Of a stretch of 64,000 bases of DNA, positions 25,201-35,977 are shown piece by piece (positions within the stretch are counted from its first letter, which is position 1; every line of letters begins with the position of its first letter). The notes under the pieces were generated by a model. It did no database searches. It was given only the letters and a program-made list of their open reading frames with translations, and had not been told where the DNA came from. Origin of the DNA: Darksidea phi (lineage: Eukaryota; Ascomycota; Dothideomycetes; Pleosporales; Lentitheciaceae). The position numbers and the translations under genes are program-made. The stretch covers positions 520,744 through 584,743 of the forward strand of contig JASJFT010000002.1 of the NCBI GenBank assembly GCA_030770425.1. The letters are read 5' to 3'.

Positions 25201-27832
25201 CGGAGGGGCGGGGATGTGCAACCGAAGGAAGCAAGGAGCCGATGGAACCGAACACCTGTTCGGTATCCACAGCGGCCGCCTCCTCCGACTGACTCCGCTC
25301 TGCGTTATGTTACCGCAGAGGCACGATATGGAGATCAGAGGGTTTGCGGAACCAGGAGGGCGCACCCAAGGCATAACGCTCCCGCCAACACTCACCACAC
25401 AATGGCAGCGTTATCAATCGAAAGGACACTGGGGCCGGATACCGACTACTACAAATGGGCAGTCCCCATGCGGGATGGCTACGCGCCGAGACCGTGTCGG
25501 GCATTCAATGATTTCAAAGCTTTCTTCTCTAAAGGGCTCCAAAATGCCCCAAAATAGCCCCCTTGTCGACCTTTTTCGCCCGTAAACCGACCTAATAGAA
25601 CTCCCTTGAGCCTGGGGATTTGCTGACTTTGCGTAGAGACCGTCTGACTATTCATCTCCCTGCCAATGATGGCTGTCAGCTGGCCACAACCACGCCAGTA
25701 CGCACTGTTCCGCATCAGGAAAATGGCTGACAAGCCGCAGCATTATCTCAGCCCTACAGTCCCTGTTAAGCCGCGGCTATCGCGCCTAGTGGGTACCAGG
25801 AAAGGCTATTTTTGGGACAAATGTTTGGGGGGACGAGCTGAGTGTGTGCGTGTTAGTGGATCCCTAATGTGTTCCTGCATCTGCTGGCCTCTTGTCGGGA
25901 CAGCTTTGTGAGAGGATGATGCGCCAGCGGAGCGGTGCGATGAAGTAGCTGGACGTCTGGTGAACGCGAGGTTTGTGCCTGGTCGGCGAGCCCTGCGTTT
26001 CGGAATCATGCCCGTAACACCTCAACTGACGTGGCCATTTGCGCAATCTCGTTCCATGCGCGAAATCGATACCGAGACAATACACCACGGCCTCCATCAC
26101 GATAATTGCAATGTCACCTTTGGGATTCGTTTGCTCAACGGAGCAGCATCCTCATGCCTCGTGCTCGTGTTGTCCAACCCCGGTCGAGCAAAGCTGTCCC
26201 AAAGATAGCCAAATGCTCAGGGGCTCGCGTGGTAGTGCCTTTCTAATCGATAGGCTCCCCAATCCACCGGGAGGCCATGACGCAGGTGCATATGGCCCTC
26301 GTGGCATGTGGTAGCACGAACGAGGCTCAACCCCGAAGGGCGGCGGCGGCAGACTCTATGAACAAAACGTAATGCTCCTAGTCAGTGATGTGATGTAAGA
26401 AGCAGGCCAGGCCCCTCGCACTGCGGTAGGGAAGAACTTCTGTGTGGAGGGGGGATGACCCTCATACCCTGGTCCCGGCGTCCTTTAAGCGCCCGGCCTG
26501 CTGGAGGAACGTTTGTAAGGAGCCTGATCCAGATACTGGAAGCTCGAGACCGATGGTCATCCAACAAGGATGGAGACATCGAGTTGCGAAGCGTTGTTGC
26601 CGGTGGCAGGAAGCATGAGTCCGTGCACTCGCGTGCGGATGTATGGTGAATATCGCCTTTTAGTGCCCAAGATGGGTCTTCAGTTTGCCTCGACCGGTGA
26701 AGTGCAATACATAGCATACCGTTGAGCAGACACACGGTCCGGAAGGCTTGCGCTGCGCACTGGCGCGCTCCGAGACCCAGCACCCGTTCATGACAGCTGA
26801 AGGCTCCTCACTAGCAGCGTCGCTGGCTGAAGCAGCAGCAGCACCGACACGTAGAAAGCCGCAAAGTTCCTGCATACGCGATGCTACTGGTCCAATACTA
26901 CGCTGTCCCAGTACTCGGGCACAACGGCCGGCTGCGTTTCCGCCGTCGGTGCGTTGTAGTGCTGGGCCGTCTAGTCGAAGGAGAAGGCTCGTGCGGTACG
27001 GAGGCGTGCTGGCTCCGCCATGCGCTGTATTCCCAATTATCCAAAGTTATCTTGAATGCAAAGGATCATGAGTGCTTTGCGATGGATTGCAAATTGCAAC
27101 AGGGCGGAATCGCGACTCAGGACGACAGCCATCCGTCGCACATCGCGCCGCCAAATAGGTTCCACAGCGATAATTGGATTCCCAAACGATGCGTGCCAGA
27201 TCCAGAAAACATGGCCGCCGACGATCAACGGCGCGCCCGGCGCCATGGCCAATTCCATCCGATCAACACTGAGGTGGAACGGCGGGATGGCTGAACGCCG
27301 CACATCTCAGTGTTCCCCATTCGCGGGTCCTACGGGCGCTGATGATGCTGTATGACTGTACTGCACATATCCGCCTCCTACCAATGAGAATGGCGGGAGC
27401 GCTTAACGCACCCCACGCTTTTGGACCCGTTTTCTCTGGCGCAATGGGCAGAATGAGCATATCGAGTAAAGGGCATACGTTGGCGTAAAGGGTGCGAGTC
27501 GTGTGCCGTGCGCCGTGTGCCGTTGCGATGCACGAGAGCTGAGAGTGTCCCACTTCATGGCTGCCTGCGGCACGAAACAGTGCTCCGACGCGCACTCCAA
27601 TACCAAAACAAACCGTCCCATACTCGGTCCAATGAAAGCCCTTGGGTCCCAGCCGTCATCACAGGACTCATCAGCACCGCACCACGCCTAGGGCGTCTGT
27701 GCGCTACATTGCGGCTCCCAACACCCCTGCCACGCACACTGCCACGCCGAATCCCAGCTTCCCACGCGCAGCCAGGAATAGTCATACCGATGCGAATGCA
27801 ACCGTAAAGCAGCCAAGCCTCTTCCCCCGAGT
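22270..27832. other. Long gene-poor region
   Basis: About 5.5 kb of ordinary (not AT-rich) composition. Many reading frames of 60-190 codons overlap on both strands, but none shows a domain, codon bias or exon structure that convinced me. A C-rich CCCCCACCCCCACCCCCTCC run lies near 24187. No tRNA, 5S rRNA or transposon was recognised. It may hold non-coding transcripts or fast-evolving small genes. Confidence 0.4.
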
Positions 27833-27865
27833 GCCCCTACCCTACCCTACCCTACCCTGCCCTGG
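27833..27865 (+). repeat. CCCTA pentamer tandem repeat
   Basis: A run of consecutive CCCTA units lies about 130-160 bp upstream of a TATA box. It is not a telomere repeat (that would be CCCTAA), and it may be a promoter element of the following locus. Confidence 0.7.
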
Positions 27866-27932
27866 CCATACGGCGCCCTCGACGGCAGGGTCCAGGGTAA
27901 AGGGTCCATGATGACTAGATGCCTGATCTGAG

Positions 27933-28030
27933 CGTTCGCCGAACGAACCACTACCCGTTCTCTGTGTGCGGTATCGAAGGGGAGGCGGATATAAAGATGC
28001 CTGGCAGGGCTCCACGGCTTAGGCAGTCAA
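27933..28030 (+). promoter_or_regulatory. Candidate promoter of the micro-ORF locus
   Basis: A perfect inverted repeat CGTTCGCCGAACG lies at 27933-27945. TATAAAG is at 27990-27996, followed by a pyrimidine-rich stretch where transcription would begin near 28020-28030. The (CCCTA)n run lies upstream. Together they look like a strong fungal promoter pointing right. Confidence 0.5.
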
Positions 28031-28284
28031 CATCAAGTCATTCGGCCTACGCCTCTTCTACCTAATACTGTTTCATATAAATCTTTGAGTCAGTCGTTCC
28101 GTCAGCCATCCATCCACTTCGCCACCTTTCGATCCCTTTCGACTCTACAACCACTACATATCGTTGCTCGCTTGATAACATCGCCACATATCCCAACTCA
28201 AAAGACCTATAACCTACGCATCCTTGACCACGATCCACCACGATCCGAATCGTCGTCGCCATACTCGCCATCAACACCGTATCA

Positions 28285-28308
28285 ATGGGCCGCGGCGGAT
28301 ACAACTAA
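28285..28308 (+). CDS. Micro-ORF 1, heptapeptide MGRGGYN
   Basis: The first ATG after the presumed transcription start (about 255 nt of leader without any ATG) opens a 7-codon frame encoding MGRGGYN, then TAA. The same peptide is encoded again 139 bp after this ORF. The four Gly/Arg codons differ at every third position (GGC-CGC-GGC-GGA here, GGA-CGA-GGA-GGC there), which is what selection on the peptide would leave. I do not know this peptide. It could be a translated micropeptide or a regulatory uORF. Confidence 0.5.
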   Translation: MGRGGYN

Positions 28309-28446
28309 GCGTTCGACCATTTACACAACAACAAACCAAATTCTTACCGTCCGAAACACCCCTCGTGGATCACCACACACTCCTCTTCGACGTACAAGGT
28401 CAAAACACATCTTACCAACCATATACCCTCGACCAAATCACACACG

Positions 28447-28470
28447 ATGGGACGAGGAGGCTACAACTAA
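28447..28470 (+). CDS. Micro-ORF 2, identical heptapeptide MGRGGYN
   Basis: This is the second ATG of the presumed transcript; no ATG occurs between the end of micro-ORF 1 and this one. It encodes the same seven residues followed by TAA, with synonymous changes in codons 2-5. The flanking sequences of the two copies are not alike, so this is not a simple recent duplication. Confidence 0.5.
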   Translation: MGRGGYN

Positions 28471-28524
28471 GGCGCCTGCGGAATCCACTGCCGCTCGCAA
28501 CGACATCCAAGCCTACAATCCATT

Positions 28525-28614
28525 ATGGAACCACGAACACGCCATCAAACAACCATGCGCCCTCACCATCCCACGAAAACGCTTCGCAAGAAGCGCGTCG
28601 AACGATGGCGCTAG
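28525..28614 (+). CDS. Small basic ORF following the two micro-ORFs
   Basis: The third ATG of the presumed transcript opens a 29-codon frame rich in Arg, Lys and His, ending KKRVERWR before TAG; an inner Met is at codon 11. If the two micro-ORFs are uORFs, this could be the downstream product. Alternatively all three are independent small peptides. No family was recognised. Evidence is position and the absence of intervening ATGs, not homology. Confidence 0.3.
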   Translation: MEPRTRHQTTMRPHHPTKTLRKKRVERWR

Positions 28615-29196
28615 CAGTACAACCACCCTCAGCACACTACATCATATCTCTTTAGATCTCTCTGGGCCTTGGCCATGTACAGTATTTCCTTGTTTCCTTG
28701 TACTTGTAGCATAGCGTTGCATCTGTCGGGTTCTGTGTGTCATTACTGGTTTTCGTTGATAGCATTTGAGCGAAGGAGTCTCGGGACATCGGGTAACGGT
28801 AACGGAAACGGAAACGGTTTACGGGCTATGGGTTATGGGTTCACGGGTTACGGAAGGGATATCCAGGGTCATGGCATGGTACGGCGTTCTCATAGATCGG
28901 ATCTTGCTCCGCGCTGAGCGTGGGCGGATTTCCTGTGTGCTTTAGCGTTTATGGCGTTCTTCTTAGGCTTCTGAATCTAGCTCTTTTTCCTGCTCCATGT
29001 TATGGCGCTTCACCTCTTTTCCCCAGCTCAGTCCACTGGCCATATAACCGGTTTGAATTCGTTGCGCTGGCAGTGTCACTCCACACTCCCTGTTTTCTAG
29101 CTGTACCTGGCGGTGTTTCCACGCAATCATATGACACCAACGAATTCAAAGTCGGGGCGTTTTTGCAATGGCTTTCACTCGGTAGATCTCACTGAT
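28615..29196. other. Intergenic, 3' of micro-ORF locus
   Basis: Contains a short (GGTAAC/GGAAAC)n-like run near 28795-28820. Otherwise nothing recognised up to the last exon of MSS1. Confidence 0.4.
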
Positions 29197-31036
29197 CTAC
29201 TTTCCCACGCAGAACCTAAGATGCAATCAAAGTCAGCGTCATCCCCGCGAGTTGCGAATACCACCATTAAAGTAGGTCGAGATTCTCTCAACGAGATGCG
29301 AGGTGCAAAGTTGGAATCGAATGACCCATCTGACTGAGACACTCCTGCAGCGCCTCAGATTAGGCGTCGTCCAATATAGCGGCGCAGTCGGGCGACCACC
29401 TGGCAAAAACGTGCAGAATCAAAGGACTGAAGGAAACGTACTTTTCAAACACAACTCCTAGCACCTCCTCCACGTCACCGCTTTCTCCGCGTCCGGTAAT
29501 CCTGGCAAGTGTTTCTGCGGCCAGGCGGAGGGACTCAGCGGCTACAACAACGTCAACCTCATTCGAGTCTTCAATGACGCCAAAGGTATCATCAACTTGA
29601 CGAGAGGGGCTTCGGGTGGCTCCCAAAAACGCATCAAGATGCGAGAGACACTCTGAGAGCAGCACACGCTGTCGTTCAGTTGCGCCCAATGATTCTTGCC
29701 AGATTGATGGGTCCGGTTCAGAGTCCGGTACCAGGGCAGTGGTCATGTCTCTGAAGGTTTGGAGGAGGCCGTCGAGGAAGGTCTTGATATTGCTATCTTT
29801 GCATGAGATGAAGAATATGCGCTCGGCAGGAATCGCTAGAACAGACTGCATCTTCTCCTTCCAGCTGTTCAGTGATGGGGTGGCACTGAGAACTTGATCG
29901 ATCTTGTTGATAGCGACAACGACGTTGATGCCTAACTGTACACATTGCTGTGCTGTTTCTGTGACTTCGGGATCCATCTCGGTTGTGACGTCCTGGACTA
30001 GGATGAGGACGTCTGACTCGAGGGCGCGTTGTTTTGCGCGCTTGATGCCTTCTTGCTCGACAGCGCCGACGACATCGGCGCCGACAATGCCAGCCTTACG
30101 CAAGCCAGCCATGTCTCCAATCTTGACAAGCCATCCTCCCAGATCCAAGCCGACTTCGACAACGTCTCTGGTGGTGCCCGCTTCCTGCGAAACGATGGCG
30201 GCGTCACGGCCGACGATGCGATTGAGGAGGCTGCTTTTCCCGGCATTAGGTGCACCAAGGAGTGCTACACTAATGCCGCTCCGCAGAAGCTCGCCTCGGA
30301 CTGCGTTGGCCATATGGGCGTCGATGTGAGAGCGTAGGTTCGCGACTTGGTCGGCGACAGATGCGCAAAGAACTGCCGGGGGCTGATCGAAGTGCTGGTC
30401 CTCGGAGAAGTCAATCAGGGCTTCCAGCTCGCCACGAGCTTGCAGCAGGAGGTGGCGCCAGTGCTCATATCGTACAGCGAGCGAGGACGTTGTACCGCGC
30501 ACGGAAAGTCTGCGCTGTTGCTCAGTGGTGGCAGCAAGCGTCTCGCCCAACGACTCGATCTGTGGCAGGTCCATCCGATTATTCGCAAAGGCGCGGCGGG
30601 TGAACTCGCCAGGCTCTGCGTATCGGAGCACGCCACACTGGGGGATGGCAGCCAGCACGGCGCGGACGATAGCTGGTCCACCGTGGACGTGGAGCTCCAG
30701 CACATCTTCACCCGTCACCGTGTTGGGAGCGGGGAAGTGCAGGACGAGGGCACCTGAATCGAGCAGCGTCGCGGGGGTCGGGCGGACATGCGGCGCATAC
30801 AGCTTGCGGAGGGCAGCGTAGCGGGGCTTTGGGAAGGCCGCGGCAGGACACAGGCCGTGGTAGACCTGTCGACACGCGGGGCCCGAGACGCGGATGACGG
30901 CGATGGCACCTTTGCCAGCAGCCGTGGAGAGGGCGTAGATGGTAGGCACATCTGCGTGCGGGAACGACGCATGGTGGACACGGCGATGACAGACAAGGGA
31001 TGCAGATGATCGCAGCGATGCGATGGTTGCTCTCAT
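29197..31036 (-). CDS. mss1: Mitochondrial tRNA-modifying GTPase MSS1 (MnmE family)
   Basis: MSS1 works with MTO1 to install the carboxymethylaminomethyl-type group on wobble uridines of mitochondrial tRNAs. The model is complement(29197..29215, 29442..31036), 537 aa. The N-terminus is Arg/Ser-rich and fits a mitochondrial presequence. The MnmE N-domain starts at TIYALSTAAGKGAIAVIRVSG. The G domain has G1 GAPNAGKSS (261-269), G2 EAGTTRD, G3 DMAG (308-311, usually DTAG), G4 NKID and G5 SCK. The long frame otherwise runs to 29360 without the family's C-terminal motif. A GTACGT donor at 29441 and a CTTAG acceptor at 29216 attach a 19-nt last exon that supplies exactly FCVGK-stop, the MnmE FCIGK motif with its conserved Cys. 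It shares a 169-bp divergent promoter with MAK16. Confidence 0.93.
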
Positions 31037-31205
31037 TCCGGAGCGGTGAGAGATGGGAGCGAGTCAATCCATCACATCAAATTGATCGGTTGCATGTAAT
31101 CTCTGCGCTAGTCTTCCTTCGTTATAGAATAGCTTGGCGTGCCAAGAGTTCGACTTGTTGGAATTTTTGGTCTCTTGCACACTACCGCCCCACACCACAA
31201 CCACC

Positions 31206-32277
31206 ATGGCCAGCGACGACCTTGTCTGGAGCGTCATCGGCACCGATTTTTGCAGCTTCAAGTTAAAGACAACAAAGGACCAGACCTTCTGCCGCAACGA
31301 GCACAACGTCTCCGGCTTCTGCTCGAAACAGTCATGCCCCCTCGCAAACTCCCGATATGCGACCATCCGCTCAGACCCCGCCACCGGCACCCTCTACCTA
31401 TACATCAAGGCCATCGAGCGCGCGCACCTGCCGTCCAAGTGGTGGGAAAAGATTCGGTTGCCCAAGAACTATGCCCAGGCGCTGGAGCTCGTCGACACCC
31501 ACCTGCGGTACTTTCCCAAGTTCCTGCTACACAAAAACAAGCAGCGCCTCACACGACTCACCCAGGTGAATCTGCGCATCAAGAAGCTGGCAAAGGAGGA
31601 AGAGCGCATAGGCGAGAAACTAGTGCCACGACTAGCGCCCAAGGTGCGGCGGAGGGAAGAGGGCCGAGAGCGAAAGGCACTCGCTGCGGCAAAGGTCGAG
31701 CGATCCATCGAGCGCGTCTTGATTGACCGCCTCCGCTCTGGAGTACGTTCTGCAATGCACTGGTACCGCACTTGAATGCTGACCGAATCAGGCTTATGGC
31801 GACCGGCCACTGAACGTCGAGCACAATGTCTGGAAGCGCGTCATGCGCGGACTGGAAAAGGAAGGACAAGCACAGCGTGACGAGGATCTGGATGACGGCA
31901 TCGAAGATGAAGACGACGAGGTTGAGAACGAATACGAGCTGGACACTGGGGCAGCCCATGTCGAGTATGTCAGCGACATTGAAGGCGAATCCGATCATGA
32001 CATGGAAGACTTTGAAGACTGGGTCGGAGGCCAGAGTCCGGATGAAGGGGACGAAGACAGCGAGAGTGCCAGTGGAAGCGACGAGGAAGACGACGACTCG
32101 CAAGACGACGACGCCGAGGCGCTCAAACACACACTTGCGAACCTCAAGCGGAAGCGACCTGCCGGCCCACCGCCAAAGCCGAAAAAGAAATCTGCCAAGG
32201 CTGGGAAGGGTCCGCGTCGGGAAATTGAGTACGAAATCGAACGGGAGCCTGCTGCAAGAGAGTTACTGCGCGCATAG
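31206..32277 (+). CDS. mak16: Ribosome biogenesis factor MAK16
   Basis: A nucleolar protein needed for 60S subunit and 25S rRNA maturation. The model is join(31206..31742, 31792..32277), 340 aa. The 49-bp intron falls between RLRSG and AYGDRPLNVEHNVWKRV. The start CCACCATGG is a strong context. The N-terminal half has the Ribosomal_L28e/Mak16 region: WSVIGTDFCSFKLKT, CRNEHNVSGFCSKQSCPLANS and YLYIKAIERAHLPSKWWE. The C-terminal part is strongly acidic (residues about 200-290), then basic (KPKKKSAKAGKGPRRE), as in all MAK16 proteins. Confidence 0.96.
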
Positions 32278-34543
32278 TTTCTTTGGGCCAGCTTGAAAGC
32301 GCATGGCACCGGCGTTCTGGTACTAGGATGACACTCACGGCAATATACCAGTCGACTGCTCAAAATTGTGCCATTTTGCTTTTTCTTCGAATCTTATATA
32401 TCAGATCTTACGATGCTTGCAGCAGGACGGCCTTGGCTACTCGGTATGCATGAGTGGCAACTTTGCATTGTCCATTATTCAATCTTTCGCAGGCTTCACG
32501 AAGTCACGCAGAATTGTTCCCGTTTCAACATTGTTCGAAAATACGTATGATCCATGTGCTACACGTCTTCCACTAACACTATACTATATCTTCTACTCAA
32601 GATTCTCAGGCTTCTAGATCACAGCTAAAGGAACGTGCGAAAGCTGACGTGATGAGCGAAGCAGATGTTGCCAGGCAGGAATGGAATACCCGCTGCGAGG
32701 TCGATCCCGCGATGCTTACCGGACCAGCAGAAGAACAAAACCTACTCAAATCTTGCAGATGCCGCCTCCTCCTTATCCATCGCAACGACTGATGAAGGCC
32801 ACGAGGTCTTCGGCAACTTCGAATCAGTATTCATCACTGCTGTTGCTGCCGTGCTGAATTCTACTGATCCTTCCAGAGAACATGTCTTCTTCCATCCCAC
32901 TGCCCGCGTATCTCATACCCTCTTGGGTCTGATTTAGACTTCGACGCGCTGTCACGTTATTATCCCAATTACTCCAGCCCTTTCCACTGGCGCTACCTTA
33001 ACCAATGGCGTAGGCCTCATTCCTTCCATCCAACAACGCCCTAATGCTTCCACCCGCCTCGCTCGCGTCTTTGGCAACCCCCCCTTCGCATGATAATACA
33101 GGATGTGGAACGCAAGGCGAACGATACCATGAATGAGTTTAGAAAGGAGGTACGAAGGAGGAGCGCGCGGATATCTCGGAGAAGGAAGCAGAAAGGCCGT
33201 GACAGAATCTCCAGCTGAGGGAAGCGCGGAAGAACTAGGCAAGAAGAAGATAGGTGTAGATGGCCTAGATGGCATTGTTAAACCAATGGGAGGCGCGCCT
33301 GTACCGCTGCAGGACGGCTAGATATAGGAGATGGTGACCAAAGAGCGGTGGGTGGGGAGAGGGTGAGGCGTTCCTGTGGCGACCCTTGAGACGTCTTGCG
33401 TAGGCTTTCATGAGCAGTCTAAAAGCAGTATGGGACCTTTCGTATGTTTAGATATTTTCAGAACTCAAAGCAATGCTGTGAACTGTTTATTCATGGCTGA
33501 TATTTAGCTGTGCTACTAGACTAAAAGCGATGCGCTGCGACCTCCATCATCTTTCTCACGAAGCAAAAATAACAACTGTGGATACTATCTCGAAAACACC
33601 ATTAGGAGCCAGAACTAGTTTCTTGGACGAAAGTGCTTTGCCTTTGATGCGGCCAAAGATGCCTAGCTACATGCCAGATCTTTATAACAAATTTCAAGAG
33701 CTGTGCAGCAAACTCATTAAGCAGGACTGTTTCTTTTGATGTCGACAGTCTACCATTAATTATTCATAACTATTCCTAGAAACGCTCCAGGGAAAGATGA
33801 GACGGTACGGTTACAAAGCAAACATCGAATATTGATGAGAAGCAGTAACCTCTAAGTAAAATAATTGAGACTTTCGTAATCATGATTGACGTTAACTATA
33901 ACAAAAAACTAGGACCCTATACTCAACTCCTCTTAGTCTATCCAAAGACTTCACCTTCCAGAATGAAGCATATAACTGAGAAACGGTCCTACGAAGATGA
34001 GTGCGGGGAGTTCCTTGAACATTTCGTGGTGTTGGCTTGTGTGCTGAATAGTCTGGTAGTAGAACCAAGGTCGGGTAATGTGGCCGCAAAGGGGGTTGAA
34101 AGGTTACTAAAGTCAATGTTACCGCCTGGATAGAAGATGCATATATTAAGAATGAAGCGAAGGATGCTGACAAGGCGAGAAGAGAAGCTACGAATTGACG
34201 AATTGTATGTTGGCAATCGGTTAAAACCAGTGAAGTAGACGCATTCAAGCATGGACAGGCTGAAGGTCTGGCATCTCTTGTACAGGGCTTACATCATGTT
34301 CTACGGCCAACGCGTGCAGAGTGTATTCGCTATCAGGTTTGATACATTTTCCAAGTTTCTACGCATTCAGAGGTTTCGAATGGGGGGCCGAAAATGAAAG
34401 CATAAGCTTTGTGGCTTAAATCACGACATTGATCAGCGATGTTTCTATGGCCAAACCAGAGAAAGCAATATCATTCAGTATTCATTGGAAATAATGTAAT
34501 GTAATTCATTACCCTATGGAATGTTCGGCCTGTTGACGGACAT
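32278..34543. other. Gene-poor region with possible degraded coding sequence
   Basis: Between 32651 and 33321 several frames look faintly protein-like. An ATG at 32652 opens a frame with RQEWNTRCEVDPAMLTGP. Later frames contain RISYPLGSDLDFDALSRYYP-like and FHPTTP stretches and a basic EVRRRSARISRRRKQKG stretch, but stops and frame changes separate them. This may be an old pseudogene of unknown type. The stretch 33500-34250 is AT-rich and has only short frames. Confidence 0.3.
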
Positions 34544-35977
34544 TTACTCAAGCCCAACGCTGATCGCAGTCAATGCCCAGTCCATAAAGCCCGCATTCGT
34601 GTCTAGAATATTTTGATTAAACTCGGAGAGGGTGGGATAGAAATTTGTCGAATACCCAAATTCCATGGTAAACCCATAAACCTTGTTCACTCCGCTCTTT
34701 GCCCAATACCTACTATACGCGTAGTCATCACTGGCGCCAGAGGTGGGATACAATCCCACGGCCTGGATAGAAGTGTAAGAGCGGCCGCCCACAGCCTTCA
34801 TAGCGGCCACAGCGGCGGCAGCGACTTTCCTGACAGCAGTCAGGTCAGCAGAGGGGATGTACTCTTTGTAAGCGGAGTCGCCGACGGGGCCGCGTTTACC
34901 ATCGTAGGCGGAATTGAGAAAGTTCATAGTGGTAGTGGTGGATTGGTCGTCATCATCACCCCAGCTGTAGAGCATGTCGCCCGCGGCAGAGTGAATGTCC
35001 ATAAACCAGCGGATCTTAGGAAAAGAATCGTAAACGGAAACATGATTTTTAGTCTCGGCTTCAGAGGCCGCCGCGGTTCCAGAAAAGGCCTCTGAGCTGG
35101 GCGACGTGGACGCTGGAGCCTCGGAGGGATCGAAATACTTCTTGAAGTTCCAGAGGAAGTCGAAGTTGCGGTTGATGTCTACGCCAATGGAGTTGCCGCT
35201 AGAACCGGACTTGGTGTTGCGATTTTTGCGCCAGAGGGAGCCAGAAGATTGGTCGTAGGTCACGCCGTCAGGGTTCACGAGAGGGAAGAAGACAATGCCA
35301 GCGCTGAGTACGTCCTTAACTTGGGCATTGGTATATGTTTTCTTGCCGTAGGTAAGTCCAGTGCCAGATTTGTTTGCGGCTAGAAGATCGGAGATCCAGT
35401 AGAGGAGGTTGTCCGGACCGCCTCGTTCTCGTGCATGCATGCCAGCGCTGAGATAGAGGTGGTATTTCGACCTGTCGGTTCCGGCGCCAACATAAGCGGC
35501 GGTTTGGGTTGCGCCGTTGAATGTCTTATATGGCAGTGCAACCGTAGAAACACCGTAGGCGCTACCGAGAGCCTTGATAGCAGAGCCGATCTCAGCAACG
35601 TTCAGAATGCTGCTGATGGTTGTGCCGGAAGCTTGCGTCCCCAGTCCAACGGGCGCAACAGTGCCAGACTTGAATCGGTCCCCAGTCCCAATAGGAGCAT
35701 TAGCCGCTCTCTTCACCATATCTCGGTAAATTGAGATCTCGAGCGTGAACTCGTACTCTTTGCTAATGTGGGCTATCTGCGCCTCGGTGAGTAGCGCATG
35801 GAGTCTGAATTGCCCATCTTCGGTGGGGTGAGCAATCGGTCTGCAGCCGAAATCATAGGTATCATTGCGCACAATGTCTGCGAAGTGCGCAGGTGTCGGT
35901 GCCTTGAAGTGGACAGGGAGAAGGTCGGCAAGGACAATGCTCTGGAAGATCAGAGCTGTGGCGAGAGAAGACTTCAT
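34544..35977 (-). CDS. Secreted zinc carboxypeptidase (peptidase M14)
   Basis: A 477-aa intronless protein. The start at 35977 is preferred because it opens directly into a signal peptide (MKSSLATALIFQSIVLA); an ATG 15 bases upstream would add MLCGI. After a propeptide-like segment comes an M14 domain with Zn ligands His181 and Glu184 in HARERGGPDN, His329 in MDIHSAAGD, substrate-binding VDINRNF, and catalytic Glu439 in TMEFGYS. All key residues are present, so an active extracellular metallocarboxypeptidase that trims C-terminal residues from peptides is expected. Confidence 0.92.
   Translation of the reverse strand: MKSSLATALIFQSIVLADLLPVHFKAPTPAHFADIVRNDTYDFGCRPIAHPTEDGQFRLHALLTEAQIAHISKEYEFTLEISIYRDMVKRAANAPIGTGDRFKSGTVAPVGLGTQASGTTISSILNVAEIGSAIKALGSAYGVSTVALPYKTFNGATQTAAYVGAGTDRSKYHLYLSAGMHARERGGPDNLLYWISDLLAANKSGTGLTYGKKTYTNAQVKDVLSAGIVFFPLVNPDGVTYDQSSGSLWRKNRNTKSGSSGNSIGVDINRNFDFLWNFKKYFDPSEAPASTSPSSEAFSGTAAASEAETKNHVSVYDSFPKIRWFMDIHSAAGDMLYSWGDDDDQSTTTTMNFLNSAYDGKRGPVGDSAYKEYIPSADLTAVRKVAAAAVAAMKAVGGRSYTSIQAVGLYPTSGASDDYAYSRYWAKSGVNKVYGFTMEFGYSTNFYPTLSEFNQNILDTNAGFMDWALTAISVGLE

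Noticed and set aside
24179..25585. Frames of 160-187 codons in the gene-poor region
   Set aside because: They overlap other frames of similar length, show no domain or start context, and have no exon partners.
27833..27865. Interstitial telomere repeat
   Set aside because: The unit is CCCTA (5 bp), not CCCTAA, so it is a simple repeat.
28085..28714. 209-codon open frame across the micro-ORF locus
   Set aside because: It has no ATG start (TTG first codon) and a low-complexity Thr/Pro/His composition caused by the G-poor leader.
29360..29441. C-terminal extension of MSS1 ending in a run to ILDDA
   Set aside because: It is intron read-through; the family motif FCVGK is supplied by the exon at 29197-29215.
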